Translations under genes and position numbers: made by a program
Shown: positions 1 to 5,369 of the stretch, in pieces
Layout of the letters: every line of letters begins with the position of its first letter
Numbering within the stretch: the stretch's first letter is position 1
The notes under the pieces: generated by a model
Told to the model about the DNA's origin: nothing
Seen by the model: only the letters and a program-made list of their open reading frames with translations
Databases searched by the model: none
Source of the DNA: Alphaproteobacteria bacterium
GTDB lineage: Bacteria > Pseudomonadota > Alphaproteobacteria > UBA8366
Assembly (NCBI GenBank): GCA_030743445.1
Contig: JASLSL010000090.1
Span: 1 to 8,458, forward strand
Direction of reading: 5' to 3'
Length of the DNA stretch: 8,458 nucleotides

Positions 1-102
1 GCGGTCGCGCATCTCCCGGTCGGCGAGGAAGCTCAGGTCGGCGCCGAGCTCGGTCGCCTCGCCGAACCGCGCCTCGATCAGGTCGGCCAGAGATTCGGTC
101 AT
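1..102 (-). CDS. N-terminal fragment, possibly a nitroreductase-family protein
   Basis: This is the first 34 codons of a minus-strand gene that runs off the left edge of the window. It begins MTESLADLIEARFGEA and stays open to base 1. GGAG lies 9 nt before the ATG, which supports the start. It begins 18 nt after the stop of the alpha/beta hydrolase gene on the same strand, so the two are probably co-transcribed. The short N-terminus (Leu/Asp-rich helix, then RFGEA and a charged stretch ending DREMRDR) is reminiscent of some alphaproteobacterial nitroreductase-family proteins, but no cofactor-binding motif falls inside the window. The function is a weak inference; the existence of the gene is better supported than its name. 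Confidence 0.5.
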   Translation of the reverse strand, partial: MTESLADLIEARFGEATELGADLSFLADREMRDR

Positions 103-120
103 GTTCGTGGTCTCCGTCTG

Positions 121-882
121 TCAATTTGGCAGGCCATCGAGGAACGACCCCATGGCCTGGTTGAAGGCCTCCGGCTGGTCGATGTTGGCGCCGTGGCCGG
201 CGTCCGGGATCACGACCTTCACCGCCCCCGGGATCTTCGCCGCCATGTAGTCGCTCGAGACGAGGAAGTTGGTGTCATTGGCGCCGACGATGACGATGCT
301 CGGCACCTCGATCCCGGGCAGTGAGTCTATGACCGCCGAATCCCGTTGCGTGAGCATGCCGCACGCGGCCCGCACCAGCCCTTCCGCCGAGCGGTGCGAG
401 GACGCGTCGACCTCGGCGCTGGCGCGCTGCGTCGAGAGCCCCTCGATCTCGTATTTCTCGGCCCGCCTGATGGTGCGCTCGTTCCAGGCCTGGCGCGACT
501 CGTCCTTGCGGAAGCCCGGGCCGGTGTCGCAGATGATCAGCGCCCGCGTGCGCTCGGGATATTCGATATGGAAGCCGAGTGCCGCGTAGCCGCCCAAGGA
601 GAGGCCGCCGACCACCGCGCGCTCGATGCCGCAATGGTCCAACAGCGCCGCGATGTCGGCGACCGTGTGGTCCTCGGAATAGAGCCCTTGGTCCTCCGGA
701 TAGTCGGTCCTTCCGTGCCCGCGCATGTCCCAGGCGACGATGCGGTAGCGGTCGCGGAACGCCTCGACCTGCCCGGCCCACATCTCGGCCGTGGCGCCGA
801 AGCCGTGGGTCAACAGCACCGCCGGCCCCTCGCCGTGGTCCTCGTAGTAGAGTTTCACGCCATCGCGCTCGAAATGCGGCAT
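121..882 (-). CDS. alpha/beta hydrolase (3-oxoadipate enol-lactonase-like fold)
   Basis: A 253-residue alpha/beta hydrolase, a usual length for single-domain cytoplasmic members. I chose the ATG at 882 (MPHFERDGVKLYYEDHG) because GGGGAGA sits just upstream and the domain's first strand starts there; an in-frame ATG 10 codons earlier (912) adds nothing conserved. Visible motifs: oxyanion-hole HGFG at residues 26-29, the WDMRGHGRTD loop near 51-60, the nucleophile elbow GLSLGG with Ser95, acid Asp203 in VGAND, and catalytic His230 in DAGHGANIDQPEAF. The triad is therefore complete. The family hydrolyses esters, lactones or C-C bonds; PcaD-type enol-lactonases and related esterases look most similar, but the substrate cannot be read from the sequence. 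It precedes the partial gene at the left edge and diverges from the ureohydrolase across a 94-bp gap. Confidence 0.9.
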   Translation of the reverse strand: MPHFERDGVKLYYEDHGEGPAVLLTHGFGATAEMWAGQVEAFRDRYRIVAWDMRGHGRTDYPEDQGLYSEDHTVADIAALLDHCGIERAVVGGLSLGGYAALGFHIEYPERTRALIICDTGPGFRKDESRQAWNERTIRRAEKYEIEGLSTQRASAEVDASSHRSAEGLVRAACGMLTQRDSAVIDSLPGIEVPSIVIVGANDTNFLVSSDYMAAKIPGAVKVVIPDAGHGANIDQPEAFNQAMGSFLDGLPN

Positions 883-976
883 TTGAGTTCTCCCCGTTGC
901 CGTGGGCCTCAAGAGCGACCAAAATCAACCACCGGACCGCACGCGTCAATGCGCCGGCCATCAGGGGGACGGACCC

Positions 977-1945
977 ATGCCCAAGAACAGCGACCATCCG
1001 CAGCCGCCCGACCACACGGTGACGCCGCGCTACATGGGCATCCCGAGCTTCATGCGGCTGCCCTTCATCGAGGACCCGGCCGCACTCGACGTCGCCATGG
1101 TCGGGGTGCCCTGGGACAGCGGCGTGACCAACCGGGCCGGTGCCAGGCACGGACCGCGCGAGGTGCGCAACATGTCGAGCCTGATCCGCCGGGTCCACCA
1201 CGTCTCCAATATCAACCCGTTCGAGCTGGTGCGCTGCAGCGATTTCGGCGACACCCCGGTCAACCCGATCAACAACGACAAGACCTTGGCGATGATCGAG
1301 GAGTTTTACCAGCCGCTCGCGCAGGCCGGCGCGACCCCCCTCTCCTGCGGCGGCGACCACCTGGTGACCCTGCCGATCATGCGCGCCATCGCCCGCGACC
1401 GGCCCGTGGGCATGGTCCATTTCGACGCCCACACTGACACCGCCGACGTCGGCTTCGGCGACGAGAAGTACCACCACGGCACGCCCTTCCGCCGCGCCGT
1501 CGAGGAGGGCCTGCTGGACCCCAAACGCACCATCCAGATCGGCATCCGCGGCTCGCGCTCCACCGGCGACTATTCGAGCTTCTCCGAGGAAAGCGGCATG
1601 CGGGTGGTCTATATCGAGGAGTTCTACGAGCTCGGGGTCGACCGGGTGATCGCCGAGGCCCGCCGGGTCGTCGGCGACGGCCCGACCTATATCAGCTTCG
1701 ACGTCGACGGGCTCGACCCGGTCTACGCGCCGGGCACCGGCACGCCCGAGATCGGCGGCTTCACCACCCACGAGGCGCAGCGCATGCTGCGCGGCCTCGA
1801 GGGGCTCGATCTCGTCGGTGGCGACGTGGTCGAGGTCGCCCCGCCGTTCGACCAGACCGGCAACACGGCCCTCGTCGGCGCGACCCTGATGTTCGAGATT
1901 CTCTGTGTGCTCGCCGACGCGATATCGAAGCGGAAGGGCAACTAA
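977..1945 (+). CDS. speB: agmatinase-family ureohydrolase (agmatinase / guanidinobutyrase type)
   Basis: A 322-residue manganese-type ureohydrolase that would release urea from a guanidino compound (agmatine, 4-guanidinobutyrate or similar) in the cytoplasm. The start at 977 is preferred over an upstream in-frame ATG at 902 because AGGGGG lies 8 nt before it and the extra 25 residues look non-coding. Metal-ligand motifs are all present: GGDH with His128, DAHTD with Asp150/His152/Asp154, and SFDVDGLDP with Asp242/Asp244. GTGTPEIGG (Glu258) and VVEVAPPFD (Glu286) complete the family signature. From memory, the layout (RLP near the N-terminus, GVPWDSG, RxGPREVR, HGTPFRRAVEEGLLD) closely follows Pseudomonas GbuA, so guanidinobutyrase is as likely as agmatinase; the symbol is family-level. 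Its TAA overlaps the stop of the convergent kinase gene. Confidence 0.92.
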   Translation: MPKNSDHPQPPDHTVTPRYMGIPSFMRLPFIEDPAALDVAMVGVPWDSGVTNRAGARHGPREVRNMSSLIRRVHHVSNINPFELVRCSDFGDTPVNPINNDKTLAMIEEFYQPLAQAGATPLSCGGDHLVTLPIMRAIARDRPVGMVHFDAHTDTADVGFGDEKYHHGTPFRRAVEEGLLDPKRTIQIGIRGSRSTGDYSSFSEESGMRVVYIEEFYELGVDRVIAEARRVVGDGPTYISFDVDGLDPVYAPGTGTPEIGGFTTHEAQRMLRGLEGLDLVGGDVVEVAPPFDQTGNTALVGATLMFEILCVLADAISKRKGN

Positions 1946-3345
1946 CCGTCGCGTGGCAGTCGGAGCGTGGCGCTGAGACCGCCCTCCGCCCGGTTCTCGA
2001 GGTCGATGTCGCCGCCGTGGCCGCGCACGATCGAGCGAGCGATGGCGAGGCCGAGGCCGACGCCACCGCCCTCCCGGCTCCGCGATTCGTCGAGCCGAAC
2101 GAAGGGGTCGAAGACCCGGTCGTGATCGGCATCGGGAATGCCCGGCCCATCGTCCTCGATGATGATGTGCAATTCGTCCGCCTGCGGCACGAGACGCACG
2201 CGGGCGCGCTCGCCATAGGCGACGGCATTTTCGATCACATTGCGCAGCGCGCGGCGCAGTGCCGCCGGACGGCAGGGCAGCGGCAGCTTGACACCGCCCG
2301 TGAACGACACATCGCTGCCAACATCCGCAAGGTCGGCGACAACGCTGTCGACCAGGGCGTCAATGTCGACCGTCCGGGTGGCCTCGCTCTCCACCCCCTC
2401 GCGAATGAACGCCAATGCCGCCTCTGTCATGCGCTGCATTTCGTCCAGTGTCTCGATTATCTTGGCCCGCGTCTCCACGTCCTCGACGAATTCTGCGCGC
2501 AGGCGAAGGCTCGTGATCGGCGTGCGCAGGTCGTGCGAGATCGCCGCCAGCATGGCGGTGCGGTCGCTGAGGTAGCGGTCGAGCCGCGCGCGCATCCGGT
2601 TGAAGGCGCGCACTGTGCGGCGCGCCTCCTGCGGCCCTTCCACGGGAAGCTCGTCGACCGCCTCGCCGCGCCCGAAGCGGTCGGCGGCTTCTGAAAGTTG
2701 GCGCATCGGCCGCGTCAGGCGGCGCGTCACCAGCACCGCGACCAGCGCAACGGCCACCCCGGAGAACAGTAGCGACAACAGGAACCGCCAACCCCAACGG
2801 GGTGCCCCTGGCGCCGGCCCGGTCACGGCATTGAGCCAGCGTCCGTCGGGCAACCGGATCGAAAGCGCGAGCCAGCGGAGATGCCAGCGCCGCTCGGGCC
2901 CCCAACCGCGACGCTCGCGGTGCAGCCGCCGATGTTCCTGGCGTTCGCCGTCGTCGCGATCGCGGAAGAAGCGGGAGGGCAGCGTCGTCGCGGCAACCCG
3001 CACCCGCCCCGGGTCGATCCCGAGCGCGTGGGCCAATTCACCGGCCAGCGCCGAGGCGGGCGCGTCGCCGGCCGGGGGATCGATATCGCTCTCCTCGGCA
3101 ATCCAGAAGCGCAACACGCGGCTGCTCGCGGCCTGCACGACGCGCCCATGCAACTCGGCGGGCGTGTCCTCGAGCAGCCGTACCAGGCCGGCGGCACGCA
3201 GCACCACGTTCTCGCGATGCGCCTCGCGCACCGCCTTCAACCGCTCGCCGGAAAACAATATAAAGGCCGCGCCCTGCGCCACCACGAGTGTGAGCAGCAA
3301 CAGCAGGACGAACCGTCCCGCAAGACTTCGTGGCATCAGCCTCAT
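1942..3345 (-). CDS. sensor histidine kinase (HAMP, EnvZ/RstB-like architecture)
   Basis: A 467-residue inner-membrane sensor kinase. In order: transmembrane helix about 12-31; a periplasmic loop 32-185 that is unusually Arg/His-rich at 124-158; a second helix about 186-206; HAMP about 207-260; the dimerisation/phosphoacceptor H box AISHDLRTPITSL with His271; the N box NVIENAVAYG (Asn369/Asn373); the G1 box DDGPGIP at 398-404; an F-box-like FDPF; and the G2 box GGGVGLGLAIA from 426. All catalytic boxes are intact. Its ATG overlaps the regulator's TGA (ATGA, 3342-3345), so the pair is translationally coupled and should act together. An in-frame ATG three codons on (3336) is an alternative start. 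The signal is unknown; the divergent EF-hand gene suggests an envelope or divalent-metal cue, which is inference. Its TAG overlaps the ureohydrolase stop. Confidence 0.95.
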   Translation of the reverse strand: MRLMPRSLAGRFVLLLLLTLVVAQGAAFILFSGERLKAVREAHRENVVLRAAGLVRLLEDTPAELHGRVVQAASSRVLRFWIAEESDIDPPAGDAPASALAGELAHALGIDPGRVRVAATTLPSRFFRDRDDGERQEHRRLHRERRGWGPERRWHLRWLALSIRLPDGRWLNAVTGPAPGAPRWGWRFLLSLLFSGVAVALVAVLVTRRLTRPMRQLSEAADRFGRGEAVDELPVEGPQEARRTVRAFNRMRARLDRYLSDRTAMLAAISHDLRTPITSLRLRAEFVEDVETRAKIIETLDEMQRMTEAALAFIREGVESEATRTVDIDALVDSVVADLADVGSDVSFTGGVKLPLPCRPAALRRALRNVIENAVAYGERARVRLVPQADELHIIIEDDGPGIPDADHDRVFDPFVRLDESRSREGGGVGLGLAIARSIVRGHGGDIDLENRAEGGLSATLRLPRDG

Positions 3346-4061
3346 GACCGCTCGACCTCGCCGACGAAGGTGTAACCCGCACCCCAGACGGTCTTGATCA
3401 ACTCCGGCGACTTGGGATCGCGCTCGATCTTGCGACGCAGCCGGCTGACTTGGTTGTCGACGCTGCGGTCGAAGGGTGCCGCGTCACGTCCGCGCGTGAG
3501 ATCGAGTAGTTGCTCGCGGGACAGCACCGTAGCCGGCCGCTCGAGGAAGATCGCGAGCAGGCGAAACTCGCCGGTCGAGAGCGGGATCGCCACGCCGTCC
3601 TCGTCGATCAGCTCGCGGCGGTCGAGGTCGAGCACCCAGCGCCCGAAGCGGACCCGCCCCTCGCCCACCGCCTCGAACCTCGGCGGCATGCTGTGGGCGC
3701 GCCGCAGCACCGCCTTGATACGCGCCAGCAACTCGCGCGGATTGAACGGCTTGGTTATATAGTCGTCGGCGCCGATTTCGAGCCCGACGACGCGGTCGGT
3801 TTCCTCGCCCATGGCGGTCAACAGGATTACCGGCAGGTCGCCTGTCGCGCGCAAGTGGCGGCACAGCGCGAGGCCATCCTCGCCCGGCATCATGATGTCG
3901 AGCACGACGAGATCGATCGCCGCGTCCTTGATCACGCGGCGCGCGGCGGCGGCGTCCTCGGCCGTGCTGACGCGGAACTCGTGCTTGGCGAGATAGCGCG
4001 CCAGCAGGTCGCGGATGTCTCTGTGATCGTCGACGACCAGGATATGCGGCGAAGATTCCAT
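3342..4061 (-). CDS. OmpR/PhoB-family response regulator
   Basis: A 239-residue two-component regulator, the usual length. The receiver domain (about 6-120) has acidic pocket Asp11/Asp12, phosphoacceptor Asp55 in VVLDIMMPGEDG, the switch residue Thr82 and Lys104 in the ITKPF motif. A C-terminal winged helix (about 135-236) contains LSTGEFRLLAIFLERP, the recognition-helix segment RSVDNQVSRLRRKIE and the wing VWGAGYTF. It is first in a two-gene unit, with its TGA overlapping the kinase ATG. No strong Shine-Dalgarno precedes the ATG, but residues 6 onward match the family's first strand (HILVVDDH), so the start is reasonable. A 10-bp direct repeat 42-61 bp upstream of this start is a likely binding site for the protein itself. 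The target genes are not determined; the divergent EF-hand gene is the obvious candidate. Confidence 0.95.
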   Translation of the reverse strand: MESSPHILVVDDHRDIRDLLARYLAKHEFRVSTAEDAAAARRVIKDAAIDLVVLDIMMPGEDGLALCRHLRATGDLPVILLTAMGEETDRVVGLEIGADDYITKPFNPRELLARIKAVLRRAHSMPPRFEAVGEGRVRFGRWVLDLDRRELIDEDGVAIPLSTGEFRLLAIFLERPATVLSREQLLDLTRGRDAAPFDRSVDNQVSRLRRKIERDPKSPELIKTVWGAGYTFVGEVERS

Positions 4062-4102
4062 GCCTGGGAGCTACCGTGATTTGGCGGCGATCGGGGAAAA
4101 AA

Positions 4103-4122
4103 ATTGTAACAGATTGTACCAG
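4103..4122. promoter_or_regulatory. tandem direct repeat, candidate response-regulator operator
   Basis: ATTGTAACAG is followed directly by ATTGTACCAG, a 9-of-10 match with 10-bp periodicity; the cores TGTAAC and TGTACC are separated by 4 bp. OmpR/PhoB-family dimers bind head-to-tail on direct repeats of 10-11 bp periodicity, so this fits the regulator encoded next to it. It lies 42 bp upstream of the regulator start and 111 bp upstream of the EF-hand start, so it could serve both. Binding is inferred. Confidence 0.5.
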
Positions 4123-4233
4123 CAAGCACCCGGTCGACAGTTTGCGACCAAATCGCCCGTACCGCGACAAAGTTCTGCGACAGATCGGTGGGAGAGTGGG
4201 TGCTACATCAACCTCTGAACCGGAGCTTCAATC

Positions 4234-4764
4234 ATGCAAAAACGAACCAAATACCTGATCGCGGCCGTGCTCGCCGCCGCCGTCGGAACCACGACCGTCG
4301 CAACCGTCAGTTACGCCTACCGCGACGGGAGCGGCCCGGGTAATTTCCACATGCGACACTTCGGAAAGTCACCCCACGGTCACGGCATGGGCATGGGCAT
4401 GCGGGCGATCATCGGCCCGGCGTTGTTTCAGACCGTCGACGGCGACGGCGACGGCAAGATCACCCAGGCCGAGATCGACAAGGTGCGCGCCGAACGCTTC
4501 GCCAAGTATGACCGCGACGGCAACGGCAAGCTGAACCTCGCGGAATTCGACGAATTGCTTCGCGAGTTAACCCAGCCGGTCACGGCACGGGCGTTCCAGA
4601 TGCTCGATCCCAATGCGGACGCCGCGATCACTGCGAAAGAGTTCGAGTGGCCGTTCGCCAATATCGTCAAGCGATTCGACCGTAACGGCGACGGCGCGAT
4701 CTCGATCGAGGATCACCGGCGTTTCCGCGGCCAACACAAGCGTGAAAAGCGGGATGGCGGCTAA
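4234..4764 (+). CDS. secreted EF-hand calcium-binding protein with His/Met-rich segment
   Basis: A 176-residue exported protein. Residues 1-28 form a signal peptide (basic MQKRTK, an Ala/Val-rich core, then SYA before the likely cut). A His/Met-rich stretch follows at 38-56 (HMRH, PHGHGMGMGM). Four EF-hand loops can be placed: 69-80 (DGDGDGKITQAE, canonical), 93-104 (DRDGNGKLNLAE, canonical), 125-136 (DPNADAAITAKE, degenerate, with Ala where Gly is normal) and 149-160 (DRNGDGAISIED, Asp instead of Glu at position 12). It should act in the periplasm as a calcium buffer or sensor, with possible transition-metal binding by the His/Met stretch. GGAG lies 8 nt before the ATG. It diverges from the two-component operon, and such pairing suggests it is a target or accessory of that system. 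Its precise role is unknown. Confidence 0.88.
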   Translation: MQKRTKYLIAAVLAAAVGTTTVATVSYAYRDGSGPGNFHMRHFGKSPHGHGMGMGMRAIIGPALFQTVDGDGDGKITQAEIDKVRAERFAKYDRDGNGKLNLAEFDELLRELTQPVTARAFQMLDPNADAAITAKEFEWPFANIVKRFDRNGDGAISIEDHRRFRGQHKREKRDGG

Positions 4765-4779
4765 CGCACCGCGACCCTC

Positions 4780-4825
4780 CCGCCGGGCGCCGAGGGACAC
4801 ACCCTCCACCCTCGGCGCTCGGCGG
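4780..4825. terminator. 17-bp hairpin after the EF-hand gene
   Basis: Bases 4780-4796 pair with 4809-4825 around a 12-nt loop: 17 consecutive pairs, one of them G-U, with a perfect 10-bp core of GCGCCGAGGG against CCCTCGGCGC. It begins 15 nt after the EF-hand stop codon. No T-run follows on the plus strand, so it is not a textbook intrinsic terminator; it may stop transcription inefficiently or protect the mRNA 3' end. It separates the EF-hand gene from the lipoprotein-protease unit. Confidence 0.55.
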
Positions 4826-4830
4826 CCCGA

Positions 4831-4860
4831 TTGACGCAAAGACCCCGCATTACCTAACCT
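4831..4860 (+). promoter_or_regulatory. candidate sigma70-type promoter for the lipoprotein-protease unit
   Basis: TTGACG (4831-4836, 5 of 6 to the -35 consensus) is followed after 18 bp by TAACCT (4855-4860, 3 of 6 to the -10 consensus). It sits just after the hairpin and just before the lipoprotein start at 4881, which would give a very short leader. The -10 element is poor, so this is tentative. Confidence 0.35.
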
Positions 4861-4880
4861 ATCGCGTGTGGAACCAAGAC

Positions 4881-5369
4881 ATGCGTAACGCGGCCGCGAT
4901 ATTCCTCATGGCGGGTCTTCTCGCCAGTGGGCTAGCGGCCTGCGACGAGGAGCCATCCGGACTGTTCGTAACCGAGGCCGGCGGCGCGCCCGCGCGAGGC
5001 GGACAAGACGCCGATGCGGTCGTCCGGATCCGGACGATCACGATCAACAAAGGCCTCTACGATCGGCTGATCGCGCCAATGGCAACCGCCGACGACACTA
5101 CGGATATCGAGCTCAATCTGTTCGCGGATGTCGTCGTGACGGCGCGGCTGGCGCGGCGCTCGTTCGACAAAGCGGACGGGACGCTGATCCTGGGTGGCGA
5201 GGCGCTCGGATTCGAACACTCCTTGGTCAGCCTGTTGATCGATGACAGCGGCCTGAACGGCAACATCCACCTCGACGACCGGGTGTTTCAAATCCGTGCC
5301 ATGGGCGGTGGCCGGCATGTCATCGAAGAGGTCGACACTTCGCGCATTCCGAAGGAGCATCCGAAGTGA
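4881..5369 (+). CDS. lipoprotein resembling the prodomain of the adjacent metalloprotease
   Basis: A 162-residue exported lipoprotein from the ATG at 4881. TGGAA lies about 8 nt upstream, and the product starts with a standard signal (MRNAAAIFLMAGLLASG) and lipobox LAAC with Cys21. A GTG at 4866 would add five residues. Asp follows the lipid-bearing Cys. The rest has no enzyme motif and no other cysteine. Its second half matches the N-terminal region of the next gene's product: LNLFAD (78-83) against FNFFAD, a central block ending in a Gly-rich turn, then GRHVIEEVDTSRIPKE (144-159) against GRHRIEEIDTSAFPPE. This block is what precedes the catalytic domain in bacterial reprolysin-like proteases. 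I infer a free-standing, membrane-anchored propeptide acting as inhibitor or folding helper. Its TGA overlaps the protease's GTG start, so the two are coupled. Confidence 0.8.
   Translation: MRNAAAIFLMAGLLASGLAACDEEPSGLFVTEAGGAPARGGQDADAVVRIRTITINKGLYDRLIAPMATADDTTDIELNLFADVVVTARLARRSFDKADGTLILGGEALGFEHSLVSLLIDDSGLNGNIHLDDRVFQIRAMGGGRHVIEEVDTSRIPKEHPK

Noticed and set aside
902..976. Upstream ATG start for the ureohydrolase
   Set aside because: The added 25 residues have no family similarity and the Shine-Dalgarno fits the ATG at 977.
883..976. Promoters in the divergent gap between hydrolase and ureohydrolase
   Set aside because: Promoters must be near here, but I could not find a -35/-10 pair that stands out on either strand.
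346..1437. Plus-strand open frame of 363 codons antisense to the hydrolase
   Set aside because: It overlaps two genes with complete catalytic motifs in other frames and shows only Arg/Pro/Ala-rich text.
275..1771. Long minus-strand open frame of 498 codons across the hydrolase and ureohydrolase
   Set aside because: It is antisense to the ureohydrolase and out of frame with the hydrolase, has an Arg/Ala/Gly/His-rich composition and no motif; a typical shadow frame in GC-rich DNA.
2017..3397. Several plus-strand open frames opposite the kinase gene
   Set aside because: The minus-strand frame carries every histidine-kinase motif; the opposite frames have none.
4143..4181. Three copies of a YGCGAC hexamer upstream of the EF-hand gene
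   Set aside because: Spacing is irregular (20 and 13 bp) and the hexamer is common in DNA of this composition; not strong enough to call an operator.
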